A DNA stretch of 64,000 bases from Corynespora cassiicola (lineage: Eukaryota; Ascomycota; Dothideomycetes; Pleosporales; Corynesporascaceae). Shown piece by piece: positions 11,230-22,690 of the stretch. The stretch covers positions 62,001-126,000 of the forward strand of contig JAEUWY010000001.1 in the NCBI GenBank assembly GCA_022059125.1, in the 5' to 3' direction. Every line of letters begins with the position of its first letter. The stretch's first letter is position 1. Both the position numbers and the translations under genes were made by a program. A model generated the notes under the pieces. It saw nothing but the letters and a program-made list of their open reading frames with translations. It was not told the origin of the DNA and made no database searches.

Positions 11230-12879
11230 CTACACAGACAAGCTAATGCTAACAGTCTTTGCCTGCAAGTAAGCGTACAGCCCCTCCTTCCCGCACTCCC
11301 TGCCTTGACCACTCTGCTTATATCCACCAAAAATAAGCTCATGACTTGGTATGAAAGGCGCATTGACACCTACGGTGCCAGCCCTAATCTTGGATGCTAC
11401 ACGCAGAGCACGTCCTGTACTCCCGGTGTAGACGCTGGCTATTATAAATTAGTCCCCGTACTCACAACTTCATATTAGAATACTCCGGGCATCGAACCAC
11501 TCACCAGAGAGACCATAGCTTGTATCATTCGCTAACTTCACAGCCTCTTCCTCCGTCTCGAACGTCAACACAGTCAGAACAGGCCCGAAGATCTCTTCCC
11601 TATAAATCTTGGCATCTTTCACGGGGTTTAAGAAGATAGTGGGCTGCACAAAAGCCCCCTTGTCGCCCTTGCGCTCGCCGCCGAAGAGCAGATTCGCTTC
11701 CGATTTGCCTGTTTTCACGTATCCAAGGACGCGCTCCATCTGACCCTTGTCGGCGAGAGGGCCTAAGAATGTATTAGGGGAGTTAGGATCTCCGACGGTA
11801 GCATCTAAGCTTTTGAACCGGGCCTTAAGACCTTCGATGAATTTTTCAGCGATGGAATTTTGTACGAAGAGGCGAGAGGCTGCGATGCAGGCTTGGGAGC
11901 TGTTGAAGAGAAAGCCTTGGGAGTTCCTAATCTCACATTAATAGTTGTATACATTTAGAGGAGAATGCATACGAAGTCAAGGCGTTCTCGATGTCTGCAT
12001 CGTCGAAGACAAGAGAAGGCGATTTGCCGCCCAACTCTACAGTGACCTTCTTCAAGTTGCTCTTAGCTCCTGCCTCAATAATCTTACGACCAGTTGGTCC
12101 ACTGCCGGTGAAGGAGACCTTATCAATGTCCATATGGGACGCAATGAGAGCGCCAGTTATCCCGTCTCCAGAGATGAGGTTGAAGACACCGGCAGGGAAT
12201 CCAGCCTCCTTGAACAGTTGTGCGAGGACAAGCACGCTAAAGGGCGATTTCTCTGAAGTCTTATAGACAATGGTGTTACCTGCAGCCAGGGCAGGAGCTA
12301 CCTTCCACGAAAGTGTTCTATCGTTAAATAAGCTTGAAACCGACTCATCCCCTTTTGTAAACTCACGAAAGTGTGACATTCCAAGGGCCAATACCAGCGC
12401 ACACACCAAGTGGCTCATATTGCGTAATATTAAGTTTACCACCCTCCGAAGGCAATGTCAAACCCTCGATCTTATCTGCCCAACCAGCGTAGTATCTGAA
12501 TGTTTGCGCTGTCGCAGGTATAACGACTCCTCGAGCAATTGAAGCTGGTTGGCCCATAGCCTTTACTTCCTCTTTGGTGAGCTGGTCGGCGTGGGCATCA
12601 ATGAGATCGGCGAGCTTGTTGAGTAAAGATGCACGCTTTACAGCGGGCGTAGCTGCCCATGGCTCGAAGGCTGCGCGTGCAGCGGCGACGGCAGCATCGA
12701 GTTCTGCTTCGCGGGCGCAGTTTATCTTGCCAGCAGACTCATCGGTGGCGGGGTTAAAAACCTCTAAGGTGGCGGATGATGAACCCGTGACCCACTAGTA
12801 GCACATGTTAGCAATGACCGGAAATATTGATAACAGCTGTACATACCTCATTATTGATGAAGTGAGAGTATTCAACCAT
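11230..12879 (-). CDS. aldehyde dehydrogenase (NAD(P)+), intact, five exons
   Basis: Exons 12879-12847, 12794-12367, 12317-11973, 11926-11505 and 11438-11230 join in phase to 478 codons plus stop. Introns of 52, 49, 46 and 66 bp have canonical borders. The product oxidises an aldehyde to the acid. Visible motifs are GPWN and [16 protein letters not shown] (coenzyme site), [11 protein letters not shown] (Rossmann loop), [10 protein letters not shown] with the general-base Glu, [14 protein letters not shown] with the catalytic Cys, [11 protein letters not shown], and near the C-terminus [14 protein letters not shown]. There is no targeting peptide, so it is probably cytosolic. Length is typical of the family. 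The start [12 protein letters not shown] matches the usual family N-terminus. A CTTGGCGAAA motif lies 218 bp upstream. The substrate is not predictable from sequence. Confidence 0.92.
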
Positions 12880-13096
12880 ATTGACAGTTGTTGAATATTT
12901 CTTTAGTTTTATAAACAGCAGATCAGGAATGAAAGATACAGTGTTGCCACAAAGTAGTCTCACCACGCCTCTTATATACGTCGCAGGCTTCTCCACAAGT
13001 ATGGATAACAAACGACTGTATAGCTTCCTCGAACAACGCTTGACGCCCTACCAGTTGGTTCCATAGTTTCGGTTTAGTCTTAGGAGGACTTGACGC

Positions 13097-13106
13097 CTTG
13101 GCGAAA
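13097..13106 (+). promoter_or_regulatory. CTTGGCGAAA motif upstream of aldehyde dehydrogenase
   Basis: Exact 10-mer 218 bp upstream of the start codon at 12879. On the opposite strand it is preceded by CTAACTCTTTAAGGAG, resembling the TAGTCCCTTT block of the other copies. Confidence 0.45.
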
Positions 13107-15270
13107 CAATTCTCCTTAAAGAGTTAGTCTTTATTTTTGGCTAAGAGGTTGAAGCTTAGCCCGGACATATGGTCACAAGCAGAAAACACATCATGGAAGC
13201 AAAACGGAGGAAGATGGGCCGCTCCTAGCGAAAGCCTTCCCGTCAATTTTTGTCCGTTAGGATAAACTAAAATTACTCATACTAAGAACACCGGAGGAAA
13301 GAGAAAAGTCAGATACAGAATCGGCCCTTATCTCCATGCTAGATGGTGTTTCAAATTGGGCAGAGACTGAGCGTTTGTAAATAACTCAGTATTAGCTTTT
13401 ACGGGGGGGGAGGGGTGGGGCTGAACCACACAGTTATCGACCAAGCTTTACGTTATTATTTAAGCTAATTACAGGGACCGCACGGCAAGCTTAGTAATGC
13501 AGTACATCCTAGCGTGCAATACCTCTCAACCCAACTACCTGGTTGTAAACTCTTAATTAGCGTTTTAATGCATAACTTAGCGCTGGTGGGCCAAGCTATA
13601 CCAAGAGTCGGATAGCCTGAAGTCACGAAAACTAAGACATATCTGTGCAGCGCAAGCTGCACCCAACTTAAGCGAATCTGCCGCAGGGGGTTTGTCTAGA
13701 CTGATGTTTATATCATTTGCACCTGTGCACCTGTGCACTTGTAATGCGCCATGGAGAGATGGGGCCTATGTAGATCTAAAGTCTGAATTAGAGCGTGCGC
13801 TAGCATCTTCACAGATGAGAGGCTCATACGCCAGCTTGGCTTCCGCTGCTACTGAATGGCCGGGCCCTGCAGGCGTGCGGAATTGGTAGGTTGCGAGCGT
13901 GTAGTCTAGCTTGCGCGTCCTATTTGGTAGGGCCAGACCCACAAAGCGCCCGAGACTTCCTCGTCCTGATGATAGTGTTTCGAGCACGCATGTTTCAGGC
14001 CTATCCATCAATCTAGCCGTTGAGACAGGCCCAGGACGTATGGGAGACCCCATGACCTCTGTGTATAGGTGGCTTATGGCCAGGTGTCGTGTCCAAGGCA
14101 TGAAAAGCTACCAAATCGCAATGCCAGACACCAACACCACACTCCTGCTTCGGTTTTCGTGGTACTAAATGATATTGCTTTCGACATCCGAATATCCATG
14201 CAATTACACCGCAGCATTTGGCTCTCGATCATTAGCTGCATAGCCAACCTCTCCGGACACAGGCTGATACCAAGGTCTAATGCTCCTAGTTTGTTTTCGG
14301 CGGTAATGTCGGTACCTCTGAGTCCCTGGCCGCTGCCACCGCCACTGGTGCTGCGCCGCGGCAGAAAGAGAAAGGCGAGCGCGACTTTCCGGACACGGGC
14401 TGGTGGTTGGCGCTGGTGGAAGATAGATGGATTGTCTCCGAAGACCGCCACTCAAACGGCAAATGACCAGATCCTAAGACCGTAAGTGCAGATCTGTAAG
14501 GGGCTATACATTCTCGTCCAAGGTCTGGCCAGGGCCACCGGACGGCGTAGCTAGGACATAGGAAACGGCTTCCTTGGGCTCGGCCAAGTCCCGAGACGGT
14601 CGAGAGAAGATGCCATCAGTATACGCATGTGGCCGTACGCGGGTCCGCGGCGCCTTCTACGCTGAAACAGGATACGATCTCCTGAAGCCAAGTTGTAAGC
14701 TAGAAAGCCAAAGCCAAAATGAGAAAGTTGATCGATACGCACCTCCGGTGGTACGTACTTCCAGCCTGCTGAGGCAAAGCTGGGATCGAGCGCGCTCTAT
14801 GGAAGGGTGAGGTTTCAGAGCACAATTGACTCTAGGCTGCGGACCCGAGTCCAATCTTCACTTTGTGCAGATCAGCTATAACATGCATGGCGTCTATGAA
14901 GCCTGTGACGCTTGTACGGGGCATAACGATGCGATCTTTCGGGCTGTGCGCTGCTGCATTTAACTGTTCTGTCAGAATTTTGGAATATAAGAGTGGTTGT
15001 ATTGTCAAGGTGTAAGAGCTATCCCATTGGGGCTGAGGATCGCTAGACTAAATACAAGCCCCGAGATCACGTGACTACTATCAGCATCGCCCAATCTTTG
15101 ACAATTGCTCTATTCGAAGTGCGGAGAAGATCTTCGTACTACAAACGCTATACTTAATTGGGTAAGGATGATATACAGGCTTCTGTGTGCCAAGTCATAG
15201 AGACTGTTTTATCCCAGCGCTTACTGTTATACTGATTTCGGGTAGCACTGTAGACGCTGCTTAACAGAAG
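13107..15270. other. 2.1-kb stretch without a supported gene
   Basis: Several open frames overlap on both strands between 13.7 and 14.9 kb, none with recognisable domains or convincing splice structure. A G-rich run lies at about 13400-13420. I see nothing I can name. Confidence 0.4.
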
Positions 15271-15325
15271 CTCGTTGATGCTTCACTCCGTTTCATTCGC
15301 TCACACTCAGGCTTTTGCAACAACC

Positions 15326-15559
15326 ATGCAACTTCTCCGAATCTTGTCTTTCGCTTCTACACTCACTGTTGTCACAAGCTCCATCGATACGTCGCAGACA
15401 GATACATTCAGCTCCTGGTATCTGGATGAGCTTGCTCCATTAATGCTTGTAGGCACCCTGCCTTCGCCACACGGCCTCCAACTCAAGTGCATGCTTCTCG
15501 GCGTCGGCACGCAATCAGAAACAACTCAGTTCTCATTCTTCCACACACCCATACTATAG
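15326..15559 (+). pseudogene. truncated DUF3455-like secreted protein
   Basis: ATG at 15326 in good context (CAACCATGC), a signal-peptide-like start (MQLLRILSFASTLTVVTSS), then LPSPHGLQLKCMLLGVGTQ. This resembles the LPxPxGLxLKxxxLGxGTQNYTC signature of DUF3455 proteins. Right after GTQ the expected NYTC is replaced by SETTQF and the frame stops at 15559, about 80 bp from the 3' end of the convergent GMC gene. The rest of the domain is missing. Family assignment is from memory and moderate. Confidence 0.45.
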
Positions 15560-15643
15560 AAAAATGCAATGTAAATAGCCTTTAAGAGAGATTGATGAAA
15601 CTACACGGCCCTCGCACAGGTTGCAGATTGAAGTAAAAAAAAT

Positions 15644-17702
15644 CTACTTTCCAGAGAGAATATCATGAGATGCCTTCTCGCTCATCATGAAGACTGCAGC
15701 GACTGGAAAAGCTCCGGGGGCTTCAGGGAATGCACTGGCGTCGACAACACGGAGGCCTGCTACGCCGCGAACACGGAACTTGGAATCAAGGACAGCGTTT
15801 TTGTCAGAATCTGGCCCTATGGAGCACGTGCTTGTAGCATGATGGCCAAAGTTGTTATCCCGAATGAATTGTTCGTCGTTTTCAGGATCTGAGCAGCCAC
15901 CGTCGGCGGTAATAGCTCCCGAGCAAGTAGGCCAGATGGTTTCCACAGGGCCAACAGGTGGTGGGACGCTATTATATACTCGTCGATAGAGGGCAACGGC
16001 CTCTTTTATGGCAGCAATATCCTGCTCAGCGCCCTCGTCAGAGAAGTGACGGAAGTTGATCTCAGGTTGAGCCGTTGGATCAGCAGAGCGCAACTTGACA
16101 TATCCAGCGCGATTACTGCCATGCATATGAATAGTATGCATGCCCCAGGTATTAGGGGGGTCAACAAATGATTGATTTGGAGTTGCGGGCCAGAAACCTC
16201 GAACAGCGAAAGGCCCAGAATACATGCCGATATCACGTTCGCCAGTATTCGAGTGATTTGTCTTGAGGAAGAACATGCTTCCCATGGGGTTGCCCTCTGC
16301 ATATGGACCTGTACCTTGTCGCCAAAGATCGTAGCAAGGATCGTTAAGAGTACCGTTTGTACATTGAGATCGAGGGAAGCCGGGATCGGCATCGAGGTTA
16401 ATGTTTTGAGCAGCCAGTCCAATAGTTCCGAGCTCGTTGTGATCTTGCATGTTACGACCAACTCCCGGAAGATCCACTACCACTTTTATGTTAAGCGCCT
16501 CTAAATCCGAAGCTGGACCAATACCACTCAGCAAGAGGAGCTGAGGCGTGTTGAAGGTTCCACCACTAAGAATGACCTCTTTTCTAGCATAGACTTGCCT
16601 AGTAGTCGCCGTGTTCGAAGCGTTGTAACGGAGGTCACCTTGGTAGACACTCTTGCCTTCAAGATATTCAATGCCAATAGCTCGAGGAGTTGAATCATTC
16701 TTCGCGTTGTCGAAAAGTACTTTGCTGGCATAGGAGTTTAGCCTAACATCCAGCGGATATCTCTTCCTTCCGCGCCTATCGGCTGCGCGCAAGGTATCGA
16801 GAACACGATCCCTGGCGCTATAGCGACCCCAAGTGGCGTTGGCATGGAAAGCTCCTCCAGTGAGGCCAGTGGACTGGTCTCTGTCCGGGTTCAGTTGATT
16901 GGGGTCCGTAGTGAGAAGCTTTTCCAAATTATCTGGGTTTTGTCCAGCTTCGGCAGCCAAGGTCCTGTAAATTGCTGAAGACTGGGGTGAGTTAAGGTGT
17001 ACGCTGCCATCTCCTTGATTTACTTGAAAATAACCATTGAATCCATGTCCAGGGGTTCCGGGTGGGAGATATAAATTCTTTTCCATTTTCATGAATATTT
17101 CCCTCATTCGTGCAGCACTAGAGGTTATCAGATCATCTTATCTTAAAATAATCGGCATTTGTTATGACTTACTTCCACGAAGAGTCTCCCGTAAGACTTT
17201 CAATCCGGTTCCAGTCCCTTTCGCTAGGCAGAATGGTGAAGGCAGCATTCACCAAAGTCGAACCTCCCAAAGAAGAACCGCGAGGGTATTGAACACCAAG
17301 TAGCTCGGCGCCTGCCGGCGCCGAACTACCAGGACCCACCCATAGGTCTCCATTAGGAAGCCTCCAGGTGAGTCGCTGATACCTCTTAGTTTGTTCATCA
17401 TCATCGTAGTGACGAACCCAGAATGACCAGCCGAGGTTTGCAGGTACAGGCGTTGCCAATAAGGCAAGAGGTTGCGTCCGTACATCAGCACTCTCATCGT
17501 CGCCAGCTTCGAGCAACAGAGTTTTGAAACCGGCTCGGGCGAGGTTGGCGGCCAATGGGCCACCGCCTGGACCACTGCCTACAACAATGTAATCGTATGT
17601 ATCAATAGATCGGTGGGCCTCGGCGGTAGCCACGATGCTGCCGGCAAGGACCAGAATAGTACTAAAGCCCAGTATATTCTGTTTGCTGTTGAAGAACCGC
17701 AT
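15644..17702 (-). CDS. secreted GMC-family FAD oxidoreductase
   Basis: Exon 1 (17702-17173) and exon 2 (17117-15644) join across a 55-bp intron (GTAAGT...CTAG) into 667 codons plus stop. The signal peptide is MRFFNSKQNILGFSTILVLA. The FAD-binding motif GSGPGGGPLAANLARAG lies at about residues 43-59, and the second GMC signature includes GGTFNTPQLLLLSGIGP. The C-terminus has NFGHHATSTCSIG with the catalytic-type His, and DASAFPEAPGAFPVAAVFM. Related enzymes oxidise alcohols, sugars or aryl alcohols outside the cell using O2 or quinones. Length is normal and the frame is undamaged. It converges on the DUF3455 relic. A CTTGGCGAAA copy lies 772 bp upstream. An ATG at 17729 would extend the N-terminus and weaken the signal peptide, so 17702 was chosen. 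Confidence 0.9.
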
Positions 17703-17759
17703 GGCTGCTGTTATGAGACAAAATATCAATGGGGAATGATGGCGAAATAATGAATAAGA

Positions 17760-18470
17760 AGTTTAAGGTAAGGTCTTTCTGGAGCGGAGGACTAGAGACT
17801 ATTTATGCGATTTTAATCTTTTTCATCCTGTCTGGATCTCTAAGAGGCAGCACTGGCAAAAACAGACAACGACGCTAACGCCTACGCAGCTACCAGCTCA
17901 TCTCTCGTAAGCAAAAAAGTAGTCCAACCAATGTAGGAATAGTACAGCCAGGTATTTAAAGGTTACGGTCCTTTTAAGCCTTGACTAGGTAGTTAGACCA
18001 ACAATTGGAAGTGTACGGACAAAAGGCGGAAACGTACTCGTTGCTTCCACCCCGAGTCTTGCCACATGGGTTCGCTCTATTTCTCAGCTCCATTGCATTT
18101 CGATCAATTTCCGAGCCGTGGGCCTCCGGATTAATGTGCTAGTTAGTTGCCAAGGAAATTTTCCAGCATCTACGCTGAAGGCTGCGGAAAAGCTTTGACA
18201 TGCTGCAGGCTGGGTGTACTGTAATTACCTACTTTCTGTGAAACTTTTCTAACCCACTTTTACAGGACTTCAGTCTGCGAGGAATCAAAACCCAAACGCG
18301 TCTTAGTCGCAGCCGTGGTTTACATGAGAGCTCGCTTTTAGTCTTGATTGTGATGCGAGACATACATCGACAACATCCAAGTCGGTGAAGTACGCGTTTT
18401 ACATATGCACTTAGACTAGAAAAGTGAAATTAGCGTCTAGAGTGCTTGCCAAGCTTGCTTAATACAGGTT
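17760..18470. other. upstream region of GMC gene, no gene recognised
   Basis: No coding region supported. It presumably contains the GMC oxidoreductase promoter. Confidence 0.4.
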
Positions 18471-18473
18471 GTC

Positions 18474-18483
18474 TTGGCGAAAG
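18474..18483 (+). promoter_or_regulatory. CTTGGCGAAA motif (GMC side)
   Basis: Exact 10-mer. The reverse strand reads GGTCCATTTCGAGCAG, a few bases, then ACTTTCGCCAAGACAA, one of the two best matches to the extended block (the other is at 9105). Confidence 0.4.
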
Positions 18484-18543
18484 TAACTGCTCGAAATGGA
18501 CCATCGAGTCCGTGCGCGCGATGCGCCAACCTGCTCAATGGGC

Positions 18544-18677
18544 CGATACTGTTAGCTGATGGAAAGGACTGGAAAGAGATGAATGAGTGTATTGTGTAAG
18601 CTTGGTTGACAGCAGATATATATACATGAGCCAAGATGGTGGCGTAGTGGCTGGGAAGTCTCATCAGCCAACAGTTA
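18544..18677 (+). repeat. 134-bp repeat, copy 1
   Basis: Nearly the same sequence as 23423-23556, from GATACTGT through GGAAAGAGATGAATGAGTG and GATATATATACATGAGCC to CCAACAG. In the second copy it directly follows the stop codon of the Zn2Cys6 fragment. It may therefore be 3' untranslated sequence of that gene family, which would make this copy another 3' remnant. Confidence 0.6.
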
Positions 18678-18902
18678 ATGTCCAAAGAGTGGTTACAAGT
18701 AGAGCGCCAACGTTCTAATATAGCAGGCAGATGAGAGATAGAGCAAGCTTGGATGAAGGAAGTCTGGGACGGCCAAATTCTCCAAGACGGTGAAGATGCC
18801 CGATGGTGGACGGGATGTGGGTTTGAGCTCAGAGATGAAGAATGGTAACGGCGCCTGACATCTATTCTCTAAGGTATGAGTGTGGTGAAGAAGGACTTTG
18901 TT

Positions 18903-19042
18903 TATTGCTATAGATAACTACCGCTCTGTACTTATATCCTCCATGGACTAGGGTCTGTCTGAAGTGCGTGGGATGGTAGGTTTCATATACCAAAAGCAAA
19001 CATACCACAACTATGCTAGCCACGTGAAGGCCAACATAATAG
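18903..19042 (+). repeat. dispersed repeat, less altered copy
   Basis: Partner of 11011-11147. This copy keeps more G and C (GTGCGTGGGATGGTAGG against GTGTGTAGGATAATAGG), so it is closer to the ancestral sequence. It ends just left of the 3' end of the short-chain dehydrogenase gene, and the partner lies just left of the 3' end of the aldehyde dehydrogenase gene. Confidence 0.6.
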
Positions 19043-19119
19043 ATCATCAAAGACTTAAAGAAAGCAAGTTGATTGTCTATGTAAGCGAATAACCTGTAGG
19101 GTGTATTTATTCTATTTTT

Positions 19120-20113
19120 CTACTTCTTCTGGTAGCCGTACAAAGATTCCACTGTGCTAAAACCCCCATATCTGTGGTCTACTACATCTTCAGCATTAAG
19201 TTGCGGTAGAACTGCACAGCTATTTCTCTCAAACCACACGTGACCTTTTCCTCTTACAAATGTTGCCAACGGCTCCTTTTGTTCTTCACTCTCTGCAAGC
19301 TCCAGGAAAAACTCTGCATGACCTGGTCCAGATATGTGATGCATCGCCTTTCCATCAGGCGTCCGCTCGTCTACATAATAGAACCGATAGCCCCTCGAAA
19401 TAAAACTAGGAGTGGCAACCAGGGTTTGTATCAGATACCAGGAACCTGACTTCCCAAGACCGAGCATGAGGAATTCCGGCGTTATCTAGGTGTGTAAGGC
19501 AATCCTCTTATTTAGTGTTGAAATCAAACGACTTACGTGTGAGTGACCCGAATTGCCGGTATAGATAAAAGTTTTTTTCGCATCTCCGGGAAGTTCACCG
19601 AAACCTCTCACTGCTGCTTGAGCAGCGGCATAGGCACTCACAGTATTGATTGAGAGATCTTTTTGAAAATCCTCTAGTGATGCTGAGATGGGATTTGTTG
19701 GTACAGGGCCCAAGGACCAAGAGTAGGCTGCTTTGATGTAAGCTGTTGGCGGAAAGACCGTTCAAAAAAAAAAAAGCCCTCCCCGGTTTGTCCGCACAAT
19801 TTCAACACATCAGCCAACTGTCTATTCGTTTGGCTGGTAACTCGCAATGATAGAAATTCCCAAAAACAGACTCACGATTGTAGACTACAACATTAGGTAC
19901 TCCTAATTTCTGTTTCACCTTTTCAAAAATTGGCCCTATCACACGGGGGTCGCTGAAATCGGCAGTCAAAAACATATCCACATGTACTTTGACGTCTTGC
20001 TTGACCGTGCGAGCCACGGCTGCGATCTTGTATCCTTGGCTCTTGAAAAGTGCCACTGATGAGGTCCCAACATTCAGCCCTGCACCTAGGAAAAGAAGAA
20101 TTTTGTAAGCCAT
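19120..20113 (-). CDS. short-chain dehydrogenase/reductase-like protein
   Basis: Exons 20113-19876, 19730-19537 and 19485-19120 give 265 codons plus stop. Introns are 145 bp (unusually long here, with a T12 run) and 51 bp. The N-terminus has the Rossmann motif GAGLNVGTSSV and a second strand YKIAAVART; later come VPNVVVYN, FIYTGNSGHSH and GYRFYYVDERTPDGK. The usual YxxxK catalytic pair is not evident. This places it in the divergent fungal NAD(P)-binding SDR group typified by ALFxSxGYKIAAVAR, where the reaction is unknown. The acceptor of intron 1 could alternatively be 11 bases upstream of the one chosen. A CTTGGCGAAA site lies 187 bp upstream. The frame appears intact. Confidence 0.75.
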
Positions 20114-20299
20114 GTTGTCAACCGAGACTTCTGAAACAGGTTGAGGAAGAAGAAGTAGAAGAAGTAGTGAGTAAAGTAGCGGGATAAACCCCTACATATA
20201 GCCAGAAAGCGCTGATATGCTGATGCTCAAGCGGTTTTAGAAAGACATGTCTTAACCCTGATGCCCTCGCTATGAGAATCTAGCCTTTAGGTCCATTGT

Positions 20300-20309
20300 C
20301 TTGGCGAAA
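20300..20309 (+). promoter_or_regulatory. CTTGGCGAAA motif upstream of SDR
   Basis: Exact 10-mer 187 bp upstream of the start at 20113, with the extended context TTGTCTTGGCGAAAGT shared with the copy at 18474. Confidence 0.45.
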
Positions 20310-20674
20310 GTGGTGTCTGCAAACCCCCTAGCCTGCGCAATAGGCACAAGTCCCAAAAGATCAGCTAGTGTAAAAGTAGTCAAGCATGTTGAATGAGCAG
20401 GGAACTAGCAGGTAGACACTCGGTGTGACTTTGTTGAAACGCGCATCTGCGCTTAAGCTGTGCATTGCCGACGACTTAGCGGCTCCTCTGGGTTGCCGTT
20501 ACCCAAAGGTTTGCTCTATTGATCTTGCAACCTCGGTCCTACTATTTCGGCTCTGTTCCTTCGGACTTCGGCTTTGACATGAACCCAGATAGTCTATGTT
20601 ACGTGCCTAAATCTGGCAAGTCATCTTAGATTAGGCGGTCTTAGCTTGCGCGCGCTATTTTGCAGATGCGAATT

Positions 20675-21344
20675 TGTCGCACGCCAGGATGGACTGCATT
20701 ACTAAGCTTGCCGTGCGGTTCCTGTTAGAAAGCGGCTAATGACCGCCACACCACTGCTTGGCGTAATAATTCCCCAACTACCACTGTTTTTGATACACTA
20801 CCACACATGTGACCTCGGCTCGAAGAAGGACCCAAGTACCACTGTTTCTGACCCAAATGCCACCGTTTCAATAGTGGGCTTTGCGCCTCCCTCAGACGCT
20901 CTCGAGTAGTAGAAGACAAAAATAGCAGTTTTACATAAAAAGGGATAGGTCAGAGTCTGTAATATAATGTCGTTTCTTTTGGTGTTGGGTGATAGGACCT
21001 CCTTTATTCGCGTTGGACGCGTTAGGGCTGTCGGCCGCCTAGCTTATGGGGACCAGCCCCCCATGAGCTGGGAGCGACCGCCCAAAAGCCGGTGGGAATC
21101 GCCTATTGGCATGAGGTCGCCAAATTTTAGTGGGTCAGAATCAGTGGCATTTCGGTCAGAAACGGTGGCATCCGGGTCATTTTTCGAGCCAAGGTCACAT
21201 GTGTGGTAGTTGGAGAATTATTACGCCAAACAGTGGTGTGGCGGTCATTAGCCTTGTTAGAAAGCTAGGCTAGGGTGCAACCAAGATAATACACCAATTT
21301 TTCACAAAATGAGATCACCCACCCGAGCACTCAAAAGTGCGACA
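20675..21344 (+). mobile_element. 138-bp solo-LTR-like repeat, copy 2, interrupted
   Basis: Begins TGTCGCAC and ends GTGCGACA, a perfect 8-bp inverted terminus of TG...CA type, flanked by GAATT on both sides (20670-20674, 21345-21349). With the nested MITE and its duplication removed it is exactly 138 bp, the same as copy 1 at 10541. Features fit a short solo LTR or a TRIM-type repeat. No internal coding region is seen. Confidence 0.7.
20733..21254. mobile_element. Mutator-like MITE, 522 bp, long terminal inverted repeats
   Basis: Inserted in the solo-LTR-like repeat with a 10-bp target duplication, TGTTAGAAAG (20723-20732 and 21255-21264). The ends are inverted copies beginning GGCTAATGACCGCCACACC; similarity extends for roughly 120 bp with one gap of about 18 bp. 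Within each arm a shorter unit (ACCACTGTTTCTGACCC / TGCCACCGTTTC) is repeated. No transposase frame. Long inverted repeats with a 9-10-bp duplication point to a non-autonomous Mutator-like (MULE) element. Confidence 0.8.
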
Positions 21345-21484
21345 GAATTTATCTATCAACCGTTCATGCTTATCGTAGTGCTTCCTGTTGAAAAGGTGAA
21401 GCTTGCCAATGGGTGGTGTACGCAAGCAATTTACGTCCAGAGCAAGACCAACAGCCGGCTCTTGTTTAGTAATCATGACCGGTA

Positions 21485-22690
21485 ACGTGTTCCACCACTC
21501 AGTGGCCAGCACCACTCAGTGGCCAGCCCCACCAAAATCACGACGCGTCCTCCACAGAACGCGCTATCCTACCCACGTAGTATACTCAGCAATCCGAAAA
21601 AGAAGGCCGACTTGCTCTATCAATACAGGCGATTCAATCTAAACAGATATTAAGCACTCAAAGAGCTGCTACTCTATATAGCGTTCCACGTACAACTCTC
21701 CGTCGACGCGTTAAGGGTATCCTACCTCAGGCTTCTACTAACGCCCAGAAACGAAAGCTACATTCTACAGAGGAGCGCGCCCTAGTAGAGTGGATCCTAG
21801 AGCTTGACCAACGTGGATTTCCACCCCAGATTATTGACGTACGACGAATGGCAGACAATCTACTTGCTGCACGTGGCCACCTGTAGGCAAGAACTGGGTA
21901 TCGCGCTTTATTAAGACCCAGCCAGAGCTACAGACAAAGTGGGATAGGAGTCTGCATAGTCAGCGCGCCCTATGCCAGGATCCTGTTAAGATCTCTGCCT
22001 GGTACAGGCTTGTAGAGGCAACACGCCAGAGGTACGGCATACAGGATGGAGATACCTACAACTTTGACGAGACTGGCTTTATGATGGGTGTTGGATCTTC
22101 GTCATCTAAGGTAGTCACAAGCTCAGACACCATAGGCAGGGCTGTACGGATCCAGCCAGGTAACAGAGACTGGGTCACGACAATTGAGGGGATCTGCGCT
22201 GCTGGCTGGTCTATACCGCCCTTCATCATCCTAGCTGGCAAGATCCACCAGGCTAGCTGGTATCATAGCCTACCTGCTGACTGGGTAGTCGCCGTCAGCG
22301 ACAACGGCTGGACTACAGATCAGCTAGGGCTTGCCTGGCTGGAGCACTTCAATCGGAATACAGAGCCTCGTACAGTAGGCACCTGGCGGCTGCTCATCCT
22401 GGATGGCCACAGCAGTCATGCTACCCCAGAGTTCGACAAGTACTGTACAGAGCACAAGATAGTCACCCTTTGTATGCCTGCCCATACGAGCCACCTTCTC
22501 CAGCCTCTAGATGTGAGCTGCTTCTCCCCACTTAAGGCAGCGTACGGGCATGAGATTACTGAGCTCGCCCGCCAAGACGTCTTCCATATTGACAAAGAGG
22601 AGTTCCTCTCTCTCTACCCACGCGTACGGAGCTCTGTATTCACAGAGCAGAATATCCAAAGTGGTTTTCGAGCAACAGGGCTTATTATAT
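21485..22690 (+). mobile_element. Fot1/pogo element D, frameshifted and truncated
   Basis: Close relative of the intact element at 39773-41602. The left terminus ACGTGTTCCACCACTCAGTG follows a TA at 21483-21484. The transposase is readable from about 21580 but contains a frameshift near 21880-21885, where the intact copy has a Pro-rich stretch before PVGKNW. The frame from 22081 keeps LLILDGHSSH and HLLQPLDVSCFSPL. Homology stops after IQSGFRATGL at about 22690, where Zn2Cys6-gene sequence starts. There is no right terminus. Inactive. Confidence 0.85.

Noticed and set aside
13692..14810. Cluster of overlapping open frames on both strands.
   Set aside because: No recognisable domain, repeated overlap in all frames (GC-biased stretch), and no convincing intron set.
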